This document shows, in pieces, positions 56,121 to 64,000 of a stretch of 64,000 nt of DNA. Below the pieces are notes generated by a model. It had not been told where the DNA came from and made no database searches. It saw only the letters and a program-made list of their open reading frames with translations. Within the stretch, counting starts at the first letter, position 1, and each line of letters opens with the position of its first letter. The DNA comes from JBGRQB01 sp041725875 (GTDB lineage Bacteria > Bacteroidota > Ignavibacteria > Ignavibacteriales > Melioribacteraceae), in assembly GCA_041725875.1 (NCBI GenBank), contig JBGRQB010000002.1, forward strand, positions 1-64,000, given 5' to 3'. The position numbers were made by a program, and so were the translations under genes.

Positions 56121-56801
56121 TTAATTCTTCTGATACAAATGCACTCTTATTATTGATTTAAATCTGAATTGATCAACAGGTATATTCTGACTCCGGGCAT
56201 AGCTTTCGGTAATAACTTCTGCTTTTTCCCAGCATCGTTTTTTTTGCTGTTCTTTGGTCAGAAAATGATCGATAAGAGCTTTATAGTTTTCCAGAGAGCG
56301 TTCAAAGTAGTAGAACTCTTCACTCAGTAAAGTGAATTTTTTATTTGTGTACTTTTGTAAAACCTGCTGAGTTTTTTCCTGAATAAATTTTTCATCAGCG
56401 GCAAGTTTTACAAGTTCGTAATAAGAGCCTTGTTCCGAGACCGGTTCCACAATAATTGCTTTTCCGCCCGGTTTTAAAACACGTTTGCATTCGTTAATTC
56501 CGTCATCCATTTTTTCTACAGGAATGTGGTGAAAGCTGGCAATGTAAAAAATGTAATCGGCAAAGTTATCTTCAAAAGGAAGGTTTTCGCCAACTGCATT
56601 TATATATTTTTCATTTGCTTCAGTTGGAACTGCTGTTGCTTTTGATAATTCCGGTTCTATTTCCAGACCGGTTACATTTGCATTTTGAGAGGCAAACCAT
56701 CTTACAAGATGACCTGTACCGCAGCCGACATCAATAATTTGTTTGTCAGCGAAATTGTCGAGCGTTTTGATGAAATCAATATCAGACGTAATTTTTTTCA
56801 T
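56121..56801 (-). CDS. Class I SAM-dependent methyltransferase
   Basis: The 226-residue protein has the SAM loop IDVGCGTGHLVRWFA, acidic motif VTGLEIEPEL and motif LPFEDNFADYIFYIASFHHI. The later ECKRVLKPGGKAIIVEPV is also typical. The substrate is unknown. It starts one base after the stop of the GNAT gene, so the two are co-transcribed. Confidence 0.82.
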   Translation of the reverse strand: MKKITSDIDFIKTLDNFADKQIIDVGCGTGHLVRWFASQNANVTGLEIEPELSKATAVPTEANEKYINAVGENLPFEDNFADYIFYIASFHHIPVEKMDDGINECKRVLKPGGKAIIVEPVSEQGSYYELVKLAADEKFIQEKTQQVLQKYTNKKFTLLSEEFYYFERSLENYKALIDHFLTKEQQKKRCWEKAEVITESYARSQNIPVDQFRFKSIIRVHLYQKN

Positions 56802-56802
56802 T

Positions 56803-57219
56803 TTATCCCAAAATTAATTTAATTTCCATCCCCGGTGCGTTTTCGGGTCGTGAAACAAAACCATACTTTTCATAAAACTCTTTTTTATCTTTTGCACAGA
56901 AAAGTTGAATATCGCGTATTTTGTGTTCGAGGCATTTTTTTACCAGTCTGTCAAGAAGCTCTTTCCCTATTCCGTTTCCCTGATATTTGGGAAGAATAAT
57001 CATATCAAGAATAAGTGCATGCACAACACCGTCGCAAACAATTCTTCCAAAGCCTATAAGTTTTTTATCATCATAAACTGAAATGTAATACCAGGAATTT
57101 TGAATGGCGGTGAGTAATTCTTTTGCAGAAAGCTGATAAGTGGAGTTCCAGCCGGTGGTTTCAAATAATTCTAAAAAGTTTTTTGCAGAAGGTTTTTGTG
57201 CAGAGTATTTTAATTTCAT
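56803..57219 (-). CDS. GNAT-family N-acetyltransferase
   Basis: The 138-residue protein has the acetyl-CoA loop LPKYQGNGIGKELLDRL, and motif B with IQLFCAKDKKEFYEKYGFV. The substrate is unknown. It is upstream of the methyltransferase gene. Confidence 0.83.
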   Translation of the reverse strand: MKLKYSAQKPSAKNFLELFETTGWNSTYQLSAKELLTAIQNSWYYISVYDDKKLIGFGRIVCDGVVHALILDMIILPKYQGNGIGKELLDRLVKKCLEHKIRDIQLFCAKDKKEFYEKYGFVSRPENAPGMEIKLILG

Positions 57220-57294
57220 AACTCTCCTGATTTTAGAAAAGTTTATTTTCAGTTAGTCAGAAATCAAAATATAATAATTCAGATCAATAAACAA

Positions 57295-57314
57295 CTCCCC
57301 GGTTACCCGGGGAG
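57295..57314 (-). terminator. Hairpin terminator after the FtsX-type permease gene
   Basis: CTCCCCGG (57295-57302) pairs perfectly with CCGGGGAG (57307-57314), loop TTAC. The following minus-strand bases (TTGTTTATT) are T-rich but broken. Confidence 0.7.
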
Positions 57315-57320
57315 ATAAAT

Positions 57321-59879
57321 TTATTCGTTGCGCAGACTGTCAATAGGGTTGGAGGTTGCGGCTTTGTAGGTTTGCATACTCACAGTTAAAAGAGCAACTG
57401 CAAGTGCTATTAAAGCGCTTAATAAAAATGTAAGCCAGCCGATATCTATTTTATAGGCAAAATCGTTTAGCCAGTCGGAAGCATAATAATACCCTATCGG
57501 AATAGCGATAACGTTTGCAATTAAAATCCACTTGGTAAATTCTTTTGAAAGAATGAGCATTATGTTGTTTACGGAAGCGCCCATAACTTTTCTAATTCCA
57601 ATCTCTTTGGTTCTCTGCTCTGCCATAAATGCTGCAAGGCCGAATAATCCGAGACAGGAAATTAAGATAGCAAACAATGTGAAAATATGAATAAGTTCTT
57701 TATACTTTGTTTCGTTTCTGTAAAGTGAATCGAAACGTTCATCAAGAAAGCTGTAGTTAAAGGGAAACTTTGGTGCAAAATTTAAAACAGTGCTCTCTAT
57801 TGTGTTTATTGTATTTTCCAGATTATCGGAATTAACCTTTACCAGCAGGTAATTTTTGCTATTCCCTCTTTTTGAGGTAAACATTACAAGGGGAGAAATC
57901 TTTTCACTAAGCGGATGAAAATGGAAATCGGAAACAACACCTTTAATTTTTACAAGATCTCCATCCCAGTTTAGACTTCTTCCTTCAAAGGAATTCCAAT
58001 CGAGTATTTTTGCAAAGGTTCTGTTAATAACAACATAGTTTGTATCTGAAGTTCTTCCGCTGAAAAACTTTCCTTCTTCAAGATTAATTTCCATTGTTTT
58101 CAAATAATCTTCATCAGTAAACATAAGGGTAACAAGAGGTTTTAATTCAGGGTCTTTTCCTTCCCAATCAAAGCCGTGTGTATTCCAGTAAACTCCTGTA
58201 GGGAGATGAGAAGAAGCGGTTATACTTTTTATTGAAGAGTTTTTAAGTAATTCATTTTTAAGAGGAATAACACTGTTTTTAACTTGTCCGTTTAATCTGA
58301 AATATAAAATTTGTTCTTTGCTAAGTCCCAGATTTTTATTTTTCATAAAATCTAATTGTCTGTATATAGTTGTTGAAGAAATTATAAGCACAACTGTAAT
58401 TGTAAACTGGGCAATAACAAGAATGGTTCGGAAAGATTTGTTTTTTGATGAGTTTGAAATTTCTCCTTTTAGAACCTTTCCCGGGATAAAGGATGAAAGA
58501 TATAAAGCAGGATAACTTCCTGCCAGGAGTCCGGTTAAAAAAGTTATTGCCAAAATACCGAGTAAGATATTCTGGTTCAGAAAATCTGAAATAAGATATT
58601 GTTTATTTGCAATATCGTTAAAGAACGGAACCGAAAAGATTACAAGGAGAATTGAGAGAACAAAAGAAATCAGTGTAATTAAAAATGATTCTCCGAGAAA
58701 CTGAAAAATCAATTGTTTGCGCACTGCTCCTACAACTTTTCTTAGGCCCACTTCTCTGGCTCGTTTTGCAGATCTTGCAGTTGAAAGGTTCATAAAATTT
58801 ATACAGGCAACCAGCAGTATTAAAATACCAATTATCTGAAAGAGGCGGATTTTTTCTATTTGTCCGAAACTAATTAAGTAATCTTCTGCAAAAAGAGAAA
58901 CGTGAAGTTTGTAATTTGAACTCTGCTCGTAGTTTTGAATATAATTTTTGATTTTTTTGGCAAATGTGTCTTTTGTAGTTCCTTTGTTTAAAGTAACAAA
59001 AGTTGCGTATGAGCAATCGTGCCAGACTTTTGTTTTTCCCGGTATATTCAGAAATGTTTCAAGAAATTCCAAAGGCATCAAAATATGTAATTTGATAGAT
59101 GAATTTTTTGGAGGGTTTTCTATTACTGCCGTAACTTTAAGATTATATTTATCATTCATTATTAAAGTTTTACCCACGGCATCTTCTTTTCCAAAATATT
59201 TTTCTGCCATCTTTTCAGAAATTACCACCTGATAAATATCTTTACTTTCTTTATTAATTACCCCTGATTTAACAGGAAATGTGAAGATATCAAAAAGAGA
59301 GTAATCACCTGCCTGGAATTTTTCCTGAAAAGTGATGTCGCTTCCGTTGCTAAAATATGCCCAGTCAGCCCCTGCTCTTAATCTTGCAGAGTTTGTGATC
59401 TCTTCATAGTCTTCTTTTAGCTGCAGACCCACCATTGGAGGAGCACCGAAAAAAGGACGATTATTTTTAAAGCCGGCACTTACTCTGTGAATGTTATCGA
59501 TGTTTTTGTGAAACATATTTGTGGATAATTCATCTTCTGTCCAGCGGAAAATGATAATTGCGGCTGCCAGACCAATTGCAAGTCCGAAAATATTAATAAA
59601 GGAATAGACTTTATTTTTAGAAATATTTCTCAGCGCTATTTTGAAATAGTTTTTGAACATTATTGTCCCCCAAAAGAAAGATATATTAAAAAAGTGCGGT
59701 AAAGAAAGGATTACCTGCTTCCAGTACCATTTTTGAGCTGAAGAGATTCCCTGACTTTCTGCAATGGATTGAAAAGCTTCCTCCATATCTCCGAGTCGGT
59801 AAGAAATATCTTCTCTGCGAAAACTTACTCTGAGAAGAAGCTCGGCAAGTTTATTTGGTTTATGCTGCTTTTTATTCAA
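57321..59879 (-). CDS. FtsX/MacB-type ABC permease with N-terminal prefix domain
   Basis: The 852-residue protein has an N-terminal cytosolic prefix (about 1-75, LAELLLRVSFRREDISYRLG). Two FtsX modules follow. Membrane segments lie near residues 90-110, 340-360, 390-415 and 440-460 for the first, and near 500-520 and 735-835 for the second, with MacB-like periplasmic domains between. Conserved segments are RNISKNKVYSFINIFGLAIG and RTKEIGIRKVMGASVNNIM. The prefix form is usual for permeases beside PadR, encoded eight bases upstream. No ATPase gene is adjacent. TTG start with AGGAG five bases upstream. Confidence 0.87.
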   Translation of the reverse strand: MNKKQHKPNKLAELLLRVSFRREDISYRLGDMEEAFQSIAESQGISSAQKWYWKQVILSLPHFFNISFFWGTIMFKNYFKIALRNISKNKVYSFINIFGLAIGLAAAIIIFRWTEDELSTNMFHKNIDNIHRVSAGFKNNRPFFGAPPMVGLQLKEDYEEITNSARLRAGADWAYFSNGSDITFQEKFQAGDYSLFDIFTFPVKSGVINKESKDIYQVVISEKMAEKYFGKEDAVGKTLIMNDKYNLKVTAVIENPPKNSSIKLHILMPLEFLETFLNIPGKTKVWHDCSYATFVTLNKGTTKDTFAKKIKNYIQNYEQSSNYKLHVSLFAEDYLISFGQIEKIRLFQIIGILILLVACINFMNLSTARSAKRAREVGLRKVVGAVRKQLIFQFLGESFLITLISFVLSILLVIFSVPFFNDIANKQYLISDFLNQNILLGILAITFLTGLLAGSYPALYLSSFIPGKVLKGEISNSSKNKSFRTILVIAQFTITVVLIISSTTIYRQLDFMKNKNLGLSKEQILYFRLNGQVKNSVIPLKNELLKNSSIKSITASSHLPTGVYWNTHGFDWEGKDPELKPLVTLMFTDEDYLKTMEINLEEGKFFSGRTSDTNYVVINRTFAKILDWNSFEGRSLNWDGDLVKIKGVVSDFHFHPLSEKISPLVMFTSKRGNSKNYLLVKVNSDNLENTINTIESTVLNFAPKFPFNYSFLDERFDSLYRNETKYKELIHIFTLFAILISCLGLFGLAAFMAEQRTKEIGIRKVMGASVNNIMLILSKEFTKWILIANVIAIPIGYYYASDWLNDFAYKIDIGWLTFLLSALIALAVALLTVSMQTYKAATSNPIDSLRNE

Positions 59880-59887
59880 TTTAACTC

Positions 59888-60208
59888 CTAATCGAAAGCC
59901 ACTTCCGGAATATCTTTCCAGATTTCAGTTTGAATTGTGCGAATTTGTTTTAGTGCGTCTTTCCCGATATCGGTAAGTTCATAAAGGCATTTACTTCTTC
60001 CGCCTCGTACAGATTCGGGAGTGCTCATATATTTACGCACGTAGCGTTTGCTTGTTAATTTATCCAGCGGCATATAGATAGCTCCAAAGGGCCAGTCTTT
60101 GCCGGTTTGCAGTGAAACCAGTTCTCTGATTGTAACTCCGTAAGCATTACCTTTTAGTCGCCAGATAGCCAGTAAAATTATTTCTTCATTTCTTGATAAA
60201 AACTTCAT
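59888..60208 (-). CDS. PadR-family transcriptional regulator
   Basis: The 106-residue protein has the PadR winged helix-turn-helix (EIILLAIWRLKGNAYGVTIR, then WPFGAIYMPLDKLTSKRYV and RGGRSKCLYELTDIGKDAL). It is short, as are members linked to permeases. It lies upstream of the FtsX permease gene, with which it is probably co-transcribed, and may be its repressor. Confidence 0.88.
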   Translation of the reverse strand: MKFLSRNEEIILLAIWRLKGNAYGVTIRELVSLQTGKDWPFGAIYMPLDKLTSKRYVRKYMSTPESVRGGRSKCLYELTDIGKDALKQIRTIQTEIWKDIPEVAFD

Positions 60209-60271
60209 AGTTTTCTCCGGATTATAACTATAATATTTTTAGACTAATAGATTTTAGAAAAGGTTGCACTA

Positions 60272-60292
60272 ATGTATAAAAAAATTATACAT
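60272..60292. promoter_or_regulatory. Inverted repeat between padR and the antitoxin gene
   Basis: ATGTATAA (60272-60279) and TTATACAT (60285-60292) form an 8-base perfect inverted repeat with five A residues between. It lies 64 bases upstream of padR and 99 upstream of the antitoxin ATG. ATGT/ACAT ends recall PadR sites, although the spacing is wider. Confidence 0.4.
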
Positions 60293-60390
60293 ATATAATA
60301 AATCAGGGCGGGTCTTTAAGAAGATAAATCTAAATATTGCTTGATTTAAGTATAACAATGCTGTACGTTTAGGTTAAAATGGAGGAATTT

Positions 60391-60627
60391 ATGCAGGAAA
60401 TACCGATAGATAAATTTAGAGATAATTTCGAAAAATATGCTGATTCGGCGATTTTAAATAATGAACCTTTTAGAGTGAGTTGCGAGACAGATAAAAATTT
60501 TATTGTAGTATCGGCTGAAGAGTGGGAACGTGATCAGGAAACTTTGTATGTTTTACAAAACACTTCTTTGATGAATCAATTGTTAAAATCAAATGAAACT
60601 CATAACACAAGAATGGTTGTTGATTGA
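60391..60627 (+). CDS. Phd/YefM-family antitoxin, no toxin gene beside it
   Basis: The 78-residue protein has the YefM fold pattern (IPIDKFRDNFEKYADSAILN, then PFRVSCETDKNFIVVSAEEW). A C-terminal toxin-binding tail QETLYVLQNTSLMNQLLKSN follows. An in-frame ATG at 60379 is part of the Shine-Dalgarno (ATGGAGG-AATTT-ATG), so I use 60391. The expected RelE/YoeB or Doc toxin is not downstream; the next gene is on the other strand, 11 bases away, and encodes an RloB-like protein. Confidence 0.82.
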   Translation: MQEIPIDKFRDNFEKYADSAILNNEPFRVSCETDKNFIVVSAEEWERDQETLYVLQNTSLMNQLLKSNETHNTRMVVD

Positions 60628-60638
60628 TAATAAAATTG

Positions 60639-61298
60639 CTAGTTAGACTTTAATAGTTTTTTAGCGAGTTTATAGAAATGTGTGCCAAGATTACTTGGCC
60701 ATCGTTCATTCGGTTTGTCATCTAATGCACTTGAATTTTGGATTGCAGTATTAACATAAGGAATATAATCCTGAGTTCTTAGATTTGCTTTATTGTAGCT
60801 TCCAAAAACATCTTTTAATTCTTGTTCGAGTTTTGTCCGGGTTTTATTAACTCTTTTGTTTTCGAATAAGGAAATTTGCTCGTTTTCTGAATAATCGGAT
60901 AACTTTTTTTTATGCAAGAGTAGCCATAGTTCAAAACAAGGGTTACTTATTGCTAAAAAGTATTTTTTCTGACAACATGATTGGGCAACTTGACTAATTT
61001 CATCTGCTTCCCAACTTTGTTTATCTCGATCAATTACTAACCATAATTCGTCATCTTCTGCAATAGAGTATTCTTTCTTAAATACATCTAGCCTTGAAAT
61101 TACAGACCGGGGAGAACTATTCCCCTTTTTTGTAACGATTGTTTCGATAAATATTTTTTTATCGTTAAATTGTTCGCAACACTGAAGAGCATTAAGATAT
61201 TGCTTTTCAGTTTTTTCCCCCTCAGTTGCAATTATAAAAAGACTATGAACTTTTCTTTTAAAGCCAGATCTATTAAAGTTTTTTCTTTCTCTTCCCAT
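60639..61298 (-). CDS. RloB-like protein (Toprim-type nuclease fold), probable defence effector
   Basis: The 219-residue protein has a Toprim-like layout: Glu26 in IIATEGEKTEKQYL, then the acidic pair Asp90 and Asp92 in LWLVIDRDKQSW. SNPCFELWLLLH follows, which is typical of RloB/AbiLii proteins. The start overlaps the stop of the ATPase gene by one base (TAATG), which implies coupled translation. RloB-like proteins pair with AAA ATPases in phage defence (AbiL-like). The exact activity, DNA or RNA cleavage, is not known to me. Confidence 0.8.
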   Translation of the reverse strand: MGRERKNFNRSGFKRKVHSLFIIATEGEKTEKQYLNALQCCEQFNDKKIFIETIVTKKGNSSPRSVISRLDVFKKEYSIAEDDELWLVIDRDKQSWEADEISQVAQSCCQKKYFLAISNPCFELWLLLHKKKLSDYSENEQISLFENKRVNKTRTKLEQELKDVFGSYNKANLRTQDYIPYVNTAIQNSSALDDKPNERWPSNLGTHFYKLAKKLLKSN

Positions 61299-62629
61299 TA
61301 TAATTTTTTTAAGTTAGGAACGCCTCCAAATCGTCCTAAAAGATAATTTCGCATTATTTCTTTATCGAATCTTGGTTGGAATTCTTCCAGAGAAAACAAA
61401 GAACTTTCACCTAGTTTATTTTTTTCGATAAACCAAATTTCATCTTTTCTAATTTTTTTCAAGTTCAGTAAACTTGATTCATGAGTAGTGACAATTAACT
61501 GACTTTTTATACCATCAGATTCTTCAAAAAACAAATCAAGAATGTGGTTAGATAATAATGGATGTAAGCTTCTGTTAAGTTCATCTATTAAAACCACCTT
61601 ATTATTTTTAATTAAATCAATTATTGCCGGAATTAAATCGATAAGCCTTTGAGTTCCATCGGATTCTTCATTTAATTCAAAATAAGAATAATTCGTTGAA
61701 GAAGCCATTTTATGTTTAGTTTGAAGTTTATAAGCTTTTATGTTGCCATTGCCATCCAATTCGATAGAATAGGTTTTGTCATTTGACGCATTTGTTATCA
61801 AAAATTTAGTATCACTCTTAATTTTAGAGATAATATCGTTTTTAATTTCATCGGGAATATCAACTATTTTTTTAAAATCTATTTCATTTAAAACGATACC
61901 CTCTATTCCGGTGTCCATATGTTTCAAATATTTATTAAGTGTGTTCTTAAAGTTTTCATTTTTATTCAGTTCAATATATATTCCACCGTATTTAGAATCC
62001 GGGAAAATAACGTATAAATCTTTCTGGAACCAAGTAATAGTATCAATAATTTCGATTGAACTTTTCACATTTTTTTCAAGATTACGGTCTTTGCATTCAG
62101 TTAGAAACAGCTGGTTATCTCTTGTTCCTTTGCCAATAAATTCTAAAAACTGTTTTTCCTCTCGGTCAAGTCTTAAGCCTGAAAAATCAAAATTATTTAT
62201 CTTTTTTCTTTCAAATATTTTTTTTTCAGTTCGTTTATCAACCTGATATAACCATTCTTCCAAGACAAATTCGTTATTTAAGATAAATCCATATGCATAA
62301 TTTTTATTGTTTTTTTTAAATTCAAATTCAAATCGACTAGGTTTATCTAATGACTCTTTATGTAATTTAAAAGGAGTTACTAATATATTATGGTCGGGTT
62401 TGATTCCTTCAATAATCATTTTTTTTGCAAAATAAATCGATTTTATTAAATTAGATTTACCGGATGCATTTGCGCCGTAGAGTACAGCTGTTTTTAAAAC
62501 ATCAATATCATATTTATTTTTACCTAATATTTTGTGGTGTTTTAGTGATCTAACTTTACTAGGGATTAATGAAAGTTCCGCTCTATTTTTGAATGACAGG
62601 AAGTTCTCTATTGAGTAACGTATTAGCAT
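61298..62629 (-). CDS. RloA-like AAA/SMC-type ATPase, probable defence sensor
   Basis: The 443-residue protein begins with the ABC/OLD-type segment YSIENFLSFKNRAELSL and Walker A YGANASGKSN (Lys58). The signature-like ELNEESDGTQRLIDLIP comes before Walker B VVLIDELNRSLHP (Asp349, Glu350), and TTHESSLL follows. This is the AAA_15/AAA_21 ATPase group, as in RloA, AbiLi and PARIS AriA. A Toprim nuclease would normally be its partner, and the next gene supplies one. Length is typical. AAAGG lies upstream of the ATG. Confidence 0.83.
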   Translation of the reverse strand: MLIRYSIENFLSFKNRAELSLIPSKVRSLKHHKILGKNKYDIDVLKTAVLYGANASGKSNLIKSIYFAKKMIIEGIKPDHNILVTPFKLHKESLDKPSRFEFEFKKNNKNYAYGFILNNEFVLEEWLYQVDKRTEKKIFERKKINNFDFSGLRLDREEKQFLEFIGKGTRDNQLFLTECKDRNLEKNVKSSIEIIDTITWFQKDLYVIFPDSKYGGIYIELNKNENFKNTLNKYLKHMDTGIEGIVLNEIDFKKIVDIPDEIKNDIISKIKSDTKFLITNASNDKTYSIELDGNGNIKAYKLQTKHKMASSTNYSYFELNEESDGTQRLIDLIPAIIDLIKNNKVVLIDELNRSLHPLLSNHILDLFFEESDGIKSQLIVTTHESSLLNLKKIRKDEIWFIEKNKLGESSLFSLEEFQPRFDKEIMRNYLLGRFGGVPNLKKL

Positions 62630-62749
62630 TTTATTTTGCCTTTCAAGTGATTAAATGGTGAAGTTTTCTCCTTATGGTCGAAATATTGTAATAAAAATTT
62701 AGAAATGCAACCTGTTTATTAAGGTATGGTTTAAGTTTTTAATATGCTA

Positions 62750-64000
62750 TTAAAGTTCCTGCTTCATTACATTTTCGTAATACTTTTTGTAGGTCTTTAT
62801 TGAATTGAACATTCTGCGGGCAATTTCGTTTTGTCCCCTCTGACTTTTAAGATATTTTGCATCAGATCTGTTGGTAAGATAACCTGCCTCAAATAAAACT
62901 CCCGGCATTGAAGCGCCCACTAGCACATAAAATCCGGCCTGTTTAACTCCGCGGGAAGGAATGGGGTTGTTTTTTCTCATTTCCTGATTAAGAATATCTG
63001 AGAATTTTTCCGAATAGCGCATATTGGCTGAGTGCGCCATACTTACAAGAATGAAGTTTTCATCTGTAAGTTTTTGGTACAAATCAGGGTTTTCTTCATA
63101 CTCAATTACTTTGTTTTCTGTTTCTGCAATTCTTATTGCTTCTGCGGTTCTTCCCGGACGAAGAAGGTATGTTTCATAACCCCGCACAGAGCTTTTTTTC
63201 TTTGGTAGAGAGTTACAATGTATTGAGATAAAAAGCTTTCCGTTATTTTCGTTGGCTATTTTTCCTCGCTTAAAAAGCTCTATAAATTTATCGGTCTTTC
63301 TGGTATAAACAACTTTAACACCGGGCATTTTCTGTTCAATTAATTTCCCCAGTTTAAGTGTTATTCCGAGATTTACATCTTTTTCTCTCAATCCCCCAAC
63401 ACCAATTGCTCCGGGATCTCTGCCTCCGTGTCCGGCATCAATTACAACAACATCAAACAGCCAGCGTTCCGATTCTTTTTCATAGTTGATTTCTTTATGT
63501 TTTAGTGTTGAATTCTGGACAGAAATAATTAAATCGTTGGTTTCCTGATCTATAAATGAATCGGCGTTTGTAAATCCTCTTTTTAAGGTAAATTCAAATT
63601 GCGAAGTAAGATTGGTTATTTTCTTTATTTCGGTTTTTCTTACAAGTCCGGTAGAAACTATCTCTTTTGCAAGTTCAGGATAAATTGTAACTCCAGAAAT
63701 TGTTACAATCAGTTTATTGTTTATAATAGATTTTGTGTGCTGATGAATCTTTTTGTTTGATTTAAACGTAATCTGGGTCCCGTTAAATTTCTTTTCTATT
63801 TCAACACCAAAAAGATCAAAAGAATCTATACGTTCGGTATTATACCCTGAAAGATCTTCAACATAATCTGCTTCAGAAGAATTATTGTTAATTGTGAGTC
63901 TTTTGGTGTATTTATCGTAAGAAAGATCGATATTCAGAAAATCTTTCAGATAGTGAATTGAATATTGCACAGGAACATAAATTCTGTTTTTTATCAGCAG
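62750..64000 (-). CDS. amiC: N-acetylmuramoyl-L-alanine amidase (Amidase_3), 5' end beyond the window
   Basis: The frame runs on to the right edge without a start, so the first codons are missing; the GTG at 63970 is internal. The N-terminal part visible (LLIKNRIYVPVQYSIHYLKD) looks like a copper-amine-oxidase-like/AMIN-type domain. The catalytic domain (last about 235 residues) has VVVIDAGHGGRDPGAIG, the zinc-site HCNSLP and the late Glu in PGVLFEAGYLTN. It cuts the bond between MurNAc and L-Ala in peptidoglycan, usually in the periplasm. Confidence 0.9.
   Translation of the reverse strand: MLIKNRIYVPVQYSIHYLKDFLNIDLSYDKYTKRLTINNNSSEADYVEDLSGYNTERIDSFDLFGVEIEKKFNGTQITFKSNKKIHQHTKSIINNKLIVTISGVTIYPELAKEIVSTGLVRKTEIKKITNLTSQFEFTLKRGFTNADSFIDQETNDLIISVQNSTLKHKEINYEKESERWLFDVVVIDAGHGGRDPGAIGVGGLREKDVNLGITLKLGKLIEQKMPGVKVVYTRKTDKFIELFKRGKIANENNGKLFISIHCNSLPKKKSSVRGYETYLLRPGRTAEAIRIAETENKVIEYEENPDLYQKLTDENFILVSMAHSANMRYSEKFSDILNQEMRKNNPIPSRGVKQAGFYVLVGASMPGVLFEAGYLTNRSDAKYLKSQRGQNEIARRMFNSIKTYKKYYENVMKQEL

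Overview
The window is 64 kb of AT-rich bacterial chromosome with about 58 protein genes and no rRNA, tRNA, CRISPR array or insertion sequence that I can see. The content suggests a Gram-negative member of the Bacteroidota/Ignavibacteria side of the tree. The reasons are an ECF sigma/FecR/STN-TonB receptor cassette, several large exported and membrane proteins, an FtsX-type permease with its PadR regulator, a LytTR two-component pair, and AT-rich spacers. This placement is inference. Purine-rich Shine-Dalgarno sequences are common, and several genes start with TTG behind a strong one.

Layout. 1-5 kb: the tail of a histidine kinase, a PLP ammonia-lyase under a TetR regulator with a clear operator, release factor 1 (prfA), a small membrane protein and an SF2 helicase. 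5-14 kb: a Cache-HAMP-PAS-GAF histidine kinase, a DUF3052-like protein, a queuosine-precursor transporter, a cNMP-binding/GAF/kinase-like protein without the usual phospho-acceptor His, miaA, a glycosyltransferase and a membrane protein. 14.5-19 kb: a four-gene leftward unit, trkA-trkH-exported protein-rmlA. 19-26 kb: TPR protein-aroE, ferritin, an aminotransferase, an SF1 helicase with a Myb-like tail, and trmB. 26-31 kb: a membrane AraC regulator, a PD40 plus DJ-1/PfpI fusion, and a TonB receptor behind a long, possibly structured leader, convergent with a methylmalonyl-CoA-epimerase-like VOC protein.

31-42 kb: an AbiE-like toxin-antitoxin pair with three copies of a candidate operator octamer, the ECF sigma-FecR-TonB receptor operon, an RlhA-like U32 protein, an Lrp regulator and a beta-eliminating lyase whose active-site residues indicate tyrosine phenol-lyase rather than tryptophanase. 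42-50 kb: a marR-doxX pair sharing tandem operators, a LytTR/LytS pair, a secreted hydrolase, a Cys-rich DUF5714-like protein, a membrane class III nucleotidyl cyclase and a stomatin-NfeD operon. 50-60 kb: an M23 peptidase, an M64 peptidase, a 573-base repeat-rich gap with an 11-base tandem repeat, a PEBP-like lipoprotein, a YyaL/DUF255 protein, GNAT plus methyltransferase, and PadR plus FtsX permease. 60-64 kb: an apparently orphan Phd/YefM antitoxin, a two-gene RloA/RloB (AbiL-like) candidate defence module, and a 5'-truncated N-acetylmuramoyl-L-alanine amidase.

The items most worth following are the RloAB-like module beside an unpaired antitoxin, the leader of the TonB receptor at 29 kb, the His-less cNMP kinase-like protein together with the cyclase, the shared operators of abiE, marR-doxX and tetR, and the 11-base tandem repeats near 53.05 kb.
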